NCBI GenBank assembly: GCA_035577685.1
Contig: DATLVC010000393.1
Span: forward strand, 1-6,570
From: CAIYRG01 sp035577685
GTDB taxonomy: Bacteria > Pseudomonadota > Alphaproteobacteria > Micropepsales > Micropepsaceae
DNA length: 6,570 bases
Direction: 5' to 3'
The translations under genes and the position numbers were made by a program. This document shows, piece after piece, positions 1 through 6,570 of the stretch (positions are counted from its first letter, which is position 1; each line of letters opens with the position of its first letter). Under the pieces are notes generated by a model. It made no database searches, had not been told where the DNA came from, and worked only from the letters and a program-made list of their open reading frames with translations.

Positions 1-2847
1 ATCAACCTGCATCCGCTCGTCTGCACGGCGTTCAACGCCGACTTCGACGGTGACCAGATGGCCGTGCACGTCCCGCTGTCGCTCGAAGCACAGCTGGAAG
101 CGCGCGTGCTGATGATGTCGACCAACAACATCCTGTCGCCCGCGAACGGCAAGCCGATCATTGTGCCGACGCAGGATATCGTGCTCGGGCTCTTCTATCT
201 GTCGCTCGACAAGGAAAACGAACCTGGCGACGGCATGAAGTTCAACGATATGGGCGAGATCGAGCACGCGCTGTTTTCGGGCGACGTCACGCTGCATTCG
301 AAGATCGAGTGCCGCTACAAGACCGTCGACAAGGACGGCAAGCCCATCACGCGCCGGGTGAAGTCCACCCCGGGCCGCATGATGCTGGCCGAACTTTTGC
401 CGCGCAGCCCGGCCATTCCGTTTGAACTGGTCAACCGGCAGCTTCGCAAGCAGGAGATCAGCCACATCATCGATGAGGTCTATCGCCATTGCGGGCAGAA
501 GGAGACGGTTCTGTTCTGCGATGCGGCCATGGCGCTCGGCTTCCGCGAAGCCTGCAAGGCCGGCATCTCCTTCGGCAAGGACGACATGGTCGTGCCCGCC
601 ACCAAGGAAAAGCTGATCGAAGAGACGCGCCATCGCGTGCGCGAGTTCGAGCAGCAATTCCTGGAAGGCCTCACCACCGACCGCGAGAAATACAATCTCG
701 TTGTCGATGCCTGGTCCAAATGTACCGATCAGGTCGCGGCCGAAATGATGAAGGAAATCTCGCAACCGCGCTTCGATGAAGCGGGGCGCACGCAAGAGCT
801 GAATTCCATCTTCATGATGGCCAGCTCCGGCGCACGTGGTAGCCAGCAGCAGATGAAGCAGCTTGCCGGTATGCGCGGCCTGATGGCCAAACCGTCGGGT
901 GAAATCATCGAAACCCCGATCCTTTCCAACTTCAAGGAAGGGCTGACGGTGCTCGAATATTTCAACTCGACCCATGGCGCACGCAAAGGCCTCGCCGACA
1001 CCGCGTTGAAGACGGCGAACTCCGGCTACCTGACGCGGCGTCTGGTCGACGTGGCGAATGACTGCATCATCACCTCCGAAGATTGCGGCACCAAGCGCGG
1101 CGTGACCGTGCAGGCCGTGATCGATGGCGGTCAGGTGGTGTCGTCGCTGGCCGAACGCATCCTGGGCCGCACCGCGGTCGATGACGTGAAGCATCCCGAT
1201 ACCGGCGAAGTGATCGTCAAGCGCGGACGGGAAATCACCGAAGACACCGCCGAGCGAATCGAATCTTCGCATGTTCAGAAGGTGCGTGTGCGCTCGGTTC
1301 TGACCTGCGAACTCGGCGATGGCGTGTGCGGCAAATGCTACGGGCGCGATCTTGCCCGTGGCACGTCGGTGAACATCGGCGAAGCGGTGGGCGTCATCGC
1401 GGCGCAATCCATCGGCGAGCCGGGCACACAGCTCACCATGCGCACCTTCCACATTGGCGGTGCGGCACAGGTGGCGGCGCAGTCCAAGATCGAAGCCAGC
1501 CATGACGGCAAGGTGAAGATCGTCAACCGCAACGTGGTGCGGAATTCCCAGGGCCAACTCGTGGCCATGGGCCGCAACATGCAGGTGGCGATCGTCGATC
1601 AGCGCGGCAACGAACGGGCGGCCCATCGCATCACCTATGGGGCTCGCCTGATGGTGGACGAGGGTCAGAACATCAAACGCGGCGAGCGTATCGCCGAGTG
1701 GAACCCGAACTCGCTGCCGATTCTGACCGAAGTCGACGGCATCGCACGGTATGACGACATCGTCGAAGGTCTCTCGCTGAAGGAGGTGGCGGACGAAACC
1801 ACCGGCGTCAGCCAGAAGGTGATCGTCGATTGGCGTGCGGGCTCGTCGAAAGGCTCGGATCTGCGCCCGGCGGTCTCCATTGTCGACAAGAAGGGCAAGG
1901 CCGTGCCAACGGCGACCGGGGATGCGCGTTATGCGCTCTCGGTCGATGCCATTCTGTCGGTGGAGGACGGTGCGGAGATCAAGGCGGGCGACGTGCTGGC
2001 ACGTATCCCGACGGAAGGCGCCAAGACTCGCGACATCACCGGCGGTCTGCCGCGCGTGGCCGAATTGTTCGAAGCGCGCAAGCCCAAGGATTGCGCCGTG
2101 CTGGCCGAGACCGATGGCTATATCGAGTTCGGCAAGGACTACAAGAACAAGCGGCGCGTCATCCTGAAGCCGAAGAACGAGAAGCAGGAAGCGATCGAAT
2201 ATCTTCTGCCCAAGGCCAAGCACGTCAGCGTGCGCGAAGGCGATTATGTGGAGAAGGGCGACTTCATCATCGAAGGTCATCCCTCGCCCCATGACATCTT
2301 GCGCATCAAAGGCGTGGAGGAACTGGCGGTCTACCTCATCAACGAAATCCAGGAGGTCTATCGTCTGCAGGGCGTGAAGATCAACGACAAGCACATCGAG
2401 GTGATTGTCCGTCAGATGCTGCAGAAGACGGAAATCGAAGATGGCGGCGAGACCACGCTGCTGCCTGGCGAGCAGGTCGATCTGGCCGAGTTGGAAGAGG
2501 CCAACAAGAAGTCGCTCGAGATGAACGGCAAGGTGGCCCGCGGGCGGCCGGTGCTGCTCGGCATCACCAAGGCGTCGCTGCAGACGCGTTCGGTGTTCTC
2601 GGCGGCTTCCTTCCAGGAGACCACCCGCGTGCTCACCGATGCCGCGGTCAACGGCAAGGTGGATACGCTGGAAGGCCTCAAGGAAAACGTCATTGTCGGC
2701 CGGCTCATTCCGGCAGGCACCGGCGGGGCCATCGCGCGCATCCGGCGCATTGCCGCGGAACGCGACAAGGCGATCCAGGCCGAGCGCGCCGCGGCGGTAC
2801 CGCCGCAGCTCGAAGGCCCGGCTCCGGTGGAGACCGCTGCCGAGTAA
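1..2847 (+). CDS. rpoC: DNA-directed RNA polymerase subunit beta' (5'-truncated by window edge)
   Basis: This is the largest subunit of the core RNA polymerase and carries the catalytic magnesium. The frame is open from base 1, and the first residues already lead into the invariant NADFDGDQM motif (34-60), whose three Asp residues hold the metal. By comparison with E. coli, roughly 450 N-terminal residues (clamp, first zinc site, lid, rudder) lie outside the window; 948 residues are inside. In order one sees the conserved MASSGARGS segment (about 808-840), the bridge helix (about 985-1075), the second zinc site (Cys codons at 1084, 1306, 1327 and 1336), and the trigger-loop motif MRTFHIGG from 1438. 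A proteobacterial-type insertion of about 180 residues (SI3-like) then interrupts the trigger loop before it resumes at DITGGLPRVAELFEAR (from 2032). The C-terminal region ends in an Ala/Pro/Glu-rich tail and a TAA stop. No frameshift or missing key residue was seen. The gene presumably belongs to an rpoBC operon that begins upstream and ends at the terminator that follows. Confidence 0.98.
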   Translation: MNLHPLVCTAFNADFDGDQMAVHVPLSLEAQLEARVLMMSTNNILSPANGKPIIVPTQDIVLGLFYLSLDKENEPGDGMKFNDMGEIEHALFSGDVTLHSKIECRYKTVDKDGKPITRRVKSTPGRMMLAELLPRSPAIPFELVNRQLRKQEISHIIDEVYRHCGQKETVLFCDAAMALGFREACKAGISFGKDDMVVPATKEKLIEETRHRVREFEQQFLEGLTTDREKYNLVVDAWSKCTDQVAAEMMKEISQPRFDEAGRTQELNSIFMMASSGARGSQQQMKQLAGMRGLMAKPSGEIIETPILSNFKEGLTVLEYFNSTHGARKGLADTALKTANSGYLTRRLVDVANDCIITSEDCGTKRGVTVQAVIDGGQVVSSLAERILGRTAVDDVKHPDTGEVIVKRGREITEDTAERIESSHVQKVRVRSVLTCELGDGVCGKCYGRDLARGTSVNIGEAVGVIAAQSIGEPGTQLTMRTFHIGGAAQVAAQSKIEASHDGKVKIVNRNVVRNSQGQLVAMGRNMQVAIVDQRGNERAAHRITYGARLMVDEGQNIKRGERIAEWNPNSLPILTEVDGIARYDDIVEGLSLKEVADETTGVSQKVIVDWRAGSSKGSDLRPAVSIVDKKGKAVPTATGDARYALSVDAILSVEDGAEIKAGDVLARIPTEGAKTRDITGGLPRVAELFEARKPKDCAVLAETDGYIEFGKDYKNKRRVILKPKNEKQEAIEYLLPKAKHVSVREGDYVEKGDFIIEGHPSPHDILRIKGVEELAVYLINEIQEVYRLQGVKINDKHIEVIVRQMLQKTEIEDGGETTLLPGEQVDLAELEEANKKSLEMNGKVARGRPVLLGITKASLQTRSVFSAASFQETTRVLTDAAVNGKVDTLEGLKENVIVGRLIPAGTGGAIARIRRIAAERDKAIQAERAAAVPPQLEGPAPVETAAE

Positions 2848-2876
2848 GCCAGGCCGTTGTGCAGTGAGAACCAAGC

Positions 2877-2913
2877 AAAAAGCCGCCCGGGTCTTCCGGG
2901 CGGCTTTTCTTTT
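2877..2913 (+). terminator. Intrinsic terminator of rpoC
   Basis: A perfect inverted repeat starts 30 bases after the rpoC stop. GCCGCCCGG (2882-2890) pairs with CCGGGCGGC (2896-2904) across a five-base loop GTCTT. Flanking A and T runs extend the stem by four A-T pairs, and the T-rich tail continues as TTTTCTTTT (2905-2913). This is a textbook Rho-independent terminator. It should end the rpoBC transcript and insulate the repair operon from it. The A-run on the left also gives U residues on the opposite strand, so the hairpin could act in both directions, but no gene on the minus strand needs it here. Confidence 0.93.
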
Positions 2914-2972
2914 CGGATATTGAACGCGGAAAATAGGAGGCGCGGAAGACGCCGACGTTCCATCATACAGCC
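2914..2972 (+). promoter_or_regulatory. Leader/promoter region of the alkA-ogt operon (no promoter motif resolved)
   Basis: These 59 bases lie between the rpoC terminator and the alkA start codon. Because the terminator precedes them, the promoter of the repair operon is expected here, possibly overlapping the terminator. I find no pair of hexamers at good spacing: TTGAAC at 2920-2925 resembles a -35 box, but nothing like a -10 box lies 16-18 bases downstream. I cannot identify an Ada binding box with confidence. The perfect Shine-Dalgarno-like AGGAGG at 2935-2940 is 32 bases upstream of the only usable ATG, too far for direct use. The last G of this motif also begins a weak 4-bp inverted repeat (GGCG 2939-2942 with CGCC 2950-2953). 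That a promoter lies here is inference from context. Confidence 0.4.
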
Positions 2973-4409
2973 ATGAACATAGAACCATTCTCTTGGGATC
3001 GGGCAGATGCTGTCGCGGGACGATTTGACGGCAAGTTCCTGATCTGCGTGAAGACGACGGGCATCTATTGCCTGCCGTCCTGCCGAGTCCGCCCGCCCAA
3101 AGCGGAAAACGTTATCCTGTTGAAGACGGAAGAGGAGGCCAAGGTGGCAGGCTTTCGCGCCTGCAAGCGCTGCCGGCCGGATCTTTTCTATCGCGGCGAA
3201 GACGAGAACGTTGCCCTGTACGAAGGTTTGGCGATGCGCGTGCACAATGCCCCGCACGAATATCCCGATGTCACCGCACTGGCGCAGGCTTGCGGTGTCA
3301 GCCAAACCAAGCTTGGCGATCTCTTCCGGGAGCACGCTCATCTCACGCCGGCCGCATGGCTTCGGCGCGAGCGTGTGCAGGCTGCGGCCCGGCAATTGCT
3401 CGATAGCGAGGAACGAGTCGTCGATATCGGCTTCGCGGCGGGTTTCGAAAGCGAATCGGTGTTTCACCGCCAGTTCCTGGTGTTGACACGCATGACGCCG
3501 GGTGCCTATCGCGGACTGAAGGGGGCATCGACATGGCTGCTGCATTTGCCTGCGGGCTATCGCGCGCAGGAAATTCTCGCCTATCACGGCCGCGATCCCG
3601 AAAGTCCCTGTGAGCGCGTTGACGGCAGGCGCTTTTTGAAAGCGCTTGCGACACCGGATGGCCCCGTCGTGCTCGAGATCGCGTTCGAGCCGGAAGGCGC
3701 CTGGTGCCGGGTGTATGCCGCATCCAAGATGGGGCCTCAAAGCATAGTCCAGCTTCAGCATGCGAGCCTGAAGATGCTCGGGCTTCTCGGGGACGTAACG
3801 GGATTTGAAACGCGCGCGTTCCGCGACGCGAAAATTGCCGGGATCGTGCGGCGCCGACTCGGATTGCGCGTTCCGCTCACGGCGACAATCTTCGATGCGC
3901 TTTGCTGGGCCATTGTCGGTCAGCAGATTTCGGTGAAATTCGCTGCTGCTTTACGCCGTGAAATCCTGAACCTCGCGGGTGAGCCGGTGGAGGGTGGCAT
4001 GCGAGCACATCCAAGTCCCGAACGCGTCGCCGATCTGGACCTCACAACATTGCGGCAACGGCGGTTCTCGCAATCCAAGGCCGAATATTTGATCGGGGCG
4101 GCGCGCGAAACGGCGGAAGGGCGCCTCGATGTCGAAGGTCTTGCGACGGGCTCGGCATCCGCGGCGGAAAAGAAACTCAAAGCGGTGCGCGGCATTGGAA
4201 CCTGGACCGCGCGCTATGTGATGCTGCGTGCGGGATTTGCCGACAGTGCGCCCATCGGCGATGTCGCGCTGGCGGCCGCGCTTCAGCGTACCCATGCCCT
4301 CGATGCGCGCCCGGATCAGGAGGAGGCCGAGCGTATCATGGGCGCATTCTCGCCGCACCGCAGTCTTGCAACCACGCATCTTTGGGCCAGCTTGAAGGAG
4401 GCCGCATGA
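2973..4409 (+). CDS. alkA: Ada-type methyl-sensing activator fused to AlkA DNA-3-methyladenine glycosylase II
   Basis: The protein has 478 residues and three modules. Residues 1 to about 75 form an Ada metal-binding domain, with TTGIYC-x3-C and CKRC supplying Cys33, Cys37, Cys64 and Cys67. By alignment with E. coli Ada, Cys33 matches Cys38, which takes methyl groups from DNA phosphotriesters and switches the protein into an activator. Residues about 83-182 are an AraC-type DNA-binding domain with two helix-turn-helix units (about 101-125 and 149-180, ending MTPGAYR). Residues about 187-478 match AlkA: an N-terminal beta domain, a helical core (FDALCWAIVGQQIS, about 307-320), a helix-hairpin-helix motif GIGTWTA (407-413), and Asp430 at the place of catalytic Asp238. 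The glycosylase removes 3-methyladenine and related alkylated bases to start base-excision repair. The ATG is the first usable start after an in-frame TAG at 2934; it has no Shine-Dalgarno at normal distance. The gene overlaps ogt by four bases. One oddity is Leu34 in CLPSC, where relatives usually have CRPSC. E. coli AlkA is about 280 residues, so this is a true fusion. Confidence 0.93.
   Translation: MNIEPFSWDRADAVAGRFDGKFLICVKTTGIYCLPSCRVRPPKAENVILLKTEEEAKVAGFRACKRCRPDLFYRGEDENVALYEGLAMRVHNAPHEYPDVTALAQACGVSQTKLGDLFREHAHLTPAAWLRRERVQAAARQLLDSEERVVDIGFAAGFESESVFHRQFLVLTRMTPGAYRGLKGASTWLLHLPAGYRAQEILAYHGRDPESPCERVDGRRFLKALATPDGPVVLEIAFEPEGAWCRVYAASKMGPQSIVQLQHASLKMLGLLGDVTGFETRAFRDAKIAGIVRRRLGLRVPLTATIFDALCWAIVGQQISVKFAAALRREILNLAGEPVEGGMRAHPSPERVADLDLTTLRQRRFSQSKAEYLIGAARETAEGRLDVEGLATGSASAAEKKLKAVRGIGTWTARYVMLRAGFADSAPIGDVALAAALQRTHALDARPDQEEAERIMGAFSPHRSLATTHLWASLKEAA
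4395..4401 (+). promoter_or_regulatory. Shine-Dalgarno sequence of ogt inside the end of alkA
   Basis: AAGGAGG sits within the last codons of alkA. It lies 4 bases before the ATG at 4406, which overlaps the alkA stop as ATGA, and 10 bases before a second in-frame ATG at 4412. It supports ribosome loading for ogt, either directly or by reinitiation after alkA. The spacing does not clearly decide between the two ATGs, which differ by only two residues (Met-Thr). Confidence 0.75.
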
Positions 4410-4918
4410 CCATGGACACCCACCGTTGGGGCGTGATCGAAACCCGTTTCGGCAAATTTGCCGCATGCGTCGACGCCGAAGGAACGCTCGTTCAGTTCTT
4501 TCTTCGTGCCACCGATGCCACGAGAGCGGCGCGTTCAGCCGAGCGCGACGACAAGGCGATAGCGCCGGTCCACAAACAAGTCGAAGAATATTGCGCCGGA
4601 AAAAGGCGCGATTTCGACCTGGACTTGGCGCCCGAAGGTACCGAGTTCCAGCACGAGGTGTGGGATGCGCTGACCGAAATCCCATTCGGCACCACGACAA
4701 GCTATGGCGCTTTGGCAAAACGCATCGGTTATGCGAAGGGCGCCCGCGCCGTGGGACTCGCGAATGGGGCCAACCCCATCGGGCTGATCGTCCCTTGCCA
4801 TCGCGTGATCGGCAGCGACGGCAGCCTTACCGGCTATGGCGGCGGGTTGCCGTTGAAACGCGCGCTGCTCCAGCATGAGGCCGATGTCGCGGGCTACAGA
4901 CTCGATCTGTTCGATTGA
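4406..4918 (+). CDS. ogt: Methylated-DNA--[protein]-cysteine S-methyltransferase (O6-alkylguanine-DNA alkyltransferase)
   Basis: This suicide repair protein moves the alkyl group from O6-alkylguanine (and O4-alkylthymine) in DNA to its own cysteine. At 170 residues it is about the size of E. coli Ogt. The active site is VPCHRVIG with Cys131 as acceptor. The DNA-binding helix ARAVGLANGANP precedes it: Arg114 matches the arginine finger (Arg128 of human MGMT) and Asn123 matches the hinge Asn137. Tyr100 in TSYGALA matches Tyr114 of MGMT, and the C-terminal LLQHE segment supplies the conserved Glu. No helix-turn-helix or Ada-type Cys cluster is present, so this is a stand-alone alkyltransferase. 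I chose the ATG at 4406, which shares ATGA with the alkA stop and suggests translational coupling; ATG 4412 is also possible, and a TTG at 4382 is less likely because it lies before the Shine-Dalgarno. Expression is probably controlled by the Ada module encoded just upstream. The stop lies two bases from the stop of the opposing gene. Confidence 0.95.
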   Translation: MTMDTHRWGVIETRFGKFAACVDAEGTLVQFFLRATDATRAARSAERDDKAIAPVHKQVEEYCAGKRRDFDLDLAPEGTEFQHEVWDALTEIPFGTTTSYGALAKRIGYAKGARAVGLANGANPIGLIVPCHRVIGSDGSLTGYGGGLPLKRALLQHEADVAGYRLDLFD

Positions 4919-4920
4919 GA

Positions 4921-6570
4921 TTATTCCGCCACGTCGGCCAGATGTTCCACGGCGCGCTGCTGGCGTTCCCACATCGCGGCATAGGTTCCCCCGCGGGCGA
5001 TCAGCTCATCATGGGTACCGCGTTCGATGATGCCACCATCGTCCAGCACCAGGATCTGGTCGGCATCGACGACTGTCGACAGGCGGTGGGCGATGATCAG
5101 CGTGGTGTGATGGGCCGAGACCTGGCGCAGATTCGTCTGGATTTCTGCCTCGGTGCGGGAATCGAGTGAACTGGTCGCCTCATCGAAGATCAGGATTTCC
5201 GGGTTCTTCAGAATCACGCGCGCAATGGCCACCCGCTGCTTTTCGCCGCCGGACAATTTCAGCCCGCGCTCGCCAACCCGCGTGGCGTAACCGTCGGGCA
5301 GTTTGTCGATGAAGTCTTTCAGCTGCGCGCGCCGCGCGGCTTCCAGCACTTCCTCGGTCGAGGCATCGGGCCGGCCATAGGCGATGTTGTAATAGATGCT
5401 GTCGTTGAAGAGCACGGTATCCTGCGGCACCACGCCGATGGCGGCGCGCAATGATTCCTGCGTCATGCCGCGCAAATCCTGATTGTCGATCCGGATGGCG
5501 CCATCTTGCGGATCGTAGAACCGGAATAACAGGCGCGCGATCGTGGATTTGCCGCCGCCTGTCGGGCCAACAATCGCGACCGTGCGTCCGCCGGGAACCT
5601 CGAAGCTGACGTCGTTCAGAATCGGACGCCGTGGATCATAGGCGAAGTTCACGCGGTCGAAGGCCACGCGGCCCGGCCCGGGACGGAGCGCGGGCGCAGC
5701 CGGCGCATCCTGCACCTCGGAGGTTTCGGCCAGCAGCCCATACATTTGTTCGATATCGGTGAAGGCCTGGCGGAGGATTCGCCACACCCAGGACAGCATG
5801 TTCAGCGGTTGATAAAGCTGTAGCAGATAGGCGTTCACCATCACGAAATCGCCGATGCTCATGCGCCCCTGAACGACGCCATAGCCGGCCAGTACCATCA
5901 CGATGACAATCCCCGCCGACAGAATCGAAGACTGGCCGATATTGAAAAGCGAAAGCGAGCGTTGGTTGGCGATGGCCGCGGTGACGTAATCCTGTTTGGC
6001 TTCGTCGAAGCGCGCCAGTTCATGGCGTTCATTGCCGAAATATTTGACGGTCTCGAAATTCAGCAGCGTGTCGATGGCACGCGCATTGGCCTCGCGATCC
6101 TGGGTGTTCATCTCGCGGCGATATTTCATCCGCCATTGCGTGGAGAAGGCCGTATAGGCGGCGTAGATAATCACCACCCCGAAGATCGAGGCCGCCAGGC
6201 CAAAATTGAAAAAGTGCCAGAGCACGCCAGTGACCAATACCAGCTCCAGGAAGATCGGCGCGATGTTGAACAACAGATAGGTGAGCAACGATTCGATGCT
6301 CTCCGTGCCGCGTTCGATGGAACGCGACAATCCGCCGGTCTGGCGGTCGAGATGAAAACGCAAATCCAGATCGAGCAGATGCCTGAGCACGCTGACCGAA
6401 ACCAGGCGCAACGCGCGCTCCTGAACCTTGGCGAAAATCATGTCGCGGATTTCGGTGGTGCCGGAGGAGACCACGCGCACGAGCCCATACCCCACGATCA
6501 GCGCCACCGGCACGGTCAGCCCTGCGCGCGGGCCCATCGAAATCGCGTCGATCACCCATTTATAGACAAT
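4921..6570 (-). CDS. Atm1-like ABC exporter half-transporter, permease fused to ATPase (5' end outside window)
   Basis: The frame stays open to the right edge, so the start is not visible; 549 residues are present and perhaps 50-80 N-terminal residues are missing. It is a type IV (ABCB-like) exporter half that should act as an inner-membrane homodimer. Hydrophobic stretches lie near 6480-6535, 6215-6290, 6145-6205, 5875-5930 and 5790-5845. Between them, ETVKYFGNE (6028-6054) is typical of the Atm1/ABCB7/HMT1 branch. FNIGQ (about 5932-5946) matches the segment whose Asn and Gln contact glutathione in Atm1 structures. The ATPase domain is complete: Walker A GPTGGGKST (5542-5568), a Q-loop in VPQDTVLF, signature LSGGEKQR (5233-5256), Walker B plus D-loop ILIFDEATSSLD (5161-5196) and the switch His in IIAHRLST (His codon 5086-5088). 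Known relatives export glutathione derivatives, including metal-glutathione complexes, and mitochondrial members supply a sulfur species for cytosolic iron-sulfur assembly. The exact substrate here is not known. The gene converges on ogt with a two-base gap. The GTG at 6555 is probably internal. Confidence 0.93.
   Translation of the reverse strand: MVYKWVIDAISMGPRAGLTVPVALIVGYGLVRVVSSGTTEIRDMIFAKVQERALRLVSVSVLRHLLDLDLRFHLDRQTGGLSRSIERGTESIESLLTYLLFNIAPIFLELVLVTGVLWHFFNFGLAASIFGVVIIYAAYTAFSTQWRMKYRREMNTQDREANARAIDTLLNFETVKYFGNERHELARFDEAKQDYVTAAIANQRSLSLFNIGQSSILSAGIVIVMVLAGYGVVQGRMSIGDFVMVNAYLLQLYQPLNMLSWVWRILRQAFTDIEQMYGLLAETSEVQDAPAAPALRPGPGRVAFDRVNFAYDPRRPILNDVSFEVPGGRTVAIVGPTGGGKSTIARLLFRFYDPQDGAIRIDNQDLRGMTQESLRAAIGVVPQDTVLFNDSIYYNIAYGRPDASTEEVLEAARRAQLKDFIDKLPDGYATRVGERGLKLSGGEKQRVAIARVILKNPEILIFDEATSSLDSRTEAEIQTNLRQVSAHHTTLIIAHRLSTVVDADQILVLDDGGIIERGTHDELIARGGTYAAMWERQQRAVEHLADVAE

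Noticed and set aside
1453..2031. The large insertion inside the RpoC trigger loop as a possible foreign insertion or intein
   Set aside because: It matches in place and approximate size the SI3-type insertion usual in proteobacterial beta' subunits, and there are no intein splice-junction residues.
1830..2294. Plus-strand alternative frames within rpoC (154 and 110 codons)
   Set aside because: They lie within an intact, conserved RpoC frame and their Arg/Gly-rich translations are typical out-of-frame reads.
2939..2953. Short inverted repeat GGCG/CGCC in the alkA leader as a possible operator or riboregulator
   Set aside because: The stem is only four base pairs and such repeats are common by chance in GC-rich DNA; it is noted in the leader entry but not claimed as a site.
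2412..3761. A 449-codon open frame on the minus strand crossing the end of rpoC, the terminator and the first half of alkA
   Set aside because: It is antisense to two clearly real genes, runs straight through the terminator hairpin, and its translation shows no recognisable domain and is rich in Arg, Ala and Pro, as expected from a shadow of GC-rich codons.
3951..4718. A 255-codon minus-strand open frame opposite alkA and ogt
   Set aside because: It overlaps two genes with strong family motifs and has no recognisable motifs of its own; it is explained by the codon bias of the sense strand.
4915..5169. An 84-codon plus-strand open frame after ogt
   Set aside because: It is antisense to the conserved ATPase C-terminus of the exporter, has no good start context, and no recognisable domain.
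6029..6559. A 176-codon minus-strand frame starting with ATG at 6559
   Set aside because: It is an out-of-frame read within the exporter membrane domain; the true frame is open through the right edge and carries the family motifs.

Overview
The window reads as an ordinary chromosomal segment of a GC-rich proteobacterium, most likely an alphaproteobacterium. The evidence is the RpoC sequence (a proteobacterial beta' with a large insertion in the trigger loop and an Ala/Pro/Glu-rich tail) and an Atm1-type half-transporter of the kind described in Alphaproteobacteria. The genus cannot be fixed from this sequence. Coding density is very high: four genes fill almost everything, no stretch over 130 bases lacks a gene, and there are no RNA genes, mobile elements, CRISPR arrays or long repeats.

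Layout. Positions 1-2847 (+) hold the 3' two thirds of rpoC, which enters from the left edge just before the catalytic NADFDGDQM motif. A strong intrinsic terminator follows (2877-2913). After a 59-base leader without a conventional ribosome binding site comes a two-gene alkylation-repair operon on the same strand. Its first gene (2973-4409) encodes an Ada N-terminal methyl-acceptor domain, an AraC-type DNA-binding domain and an AlkA 3-methyladenine glycosylase in one chain. The second (4406-4918) is ogt, the O6-alkylguanine-DNA methyltransferase, which overlaps the first by four bases. Two bases after the ogt stop, and converging on it, a 5'-truncated Atm1-like ABC exporter gene runs on the minus strand to the right edge (6570-4921).

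How the genes work together. In E. coli the Ada protein combines a phosphotriester-sensing activator half and an O6-methylguanine-repair half, and AlkA is separate. Here the parts are redistributed: sensor and activator are fused to the base-excision glycosylase, and the O6-methylguanine suicide enzyme is a separate, probably translationally coupled protein. The pair would cover phosphotriesters, N3-/N7-alkylpurines and O6-alkylguanine under one self-inducing promoter. From memory, mycobacteria have the same arrangement, so it is an uncommon variant rather than an unknown system. The neighbouring Atm1-type exporter could serve export of glutathione conjugates, but a link to alkylation stress is only inferred from adjacency. 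I found no convincing undescribed system in this window.
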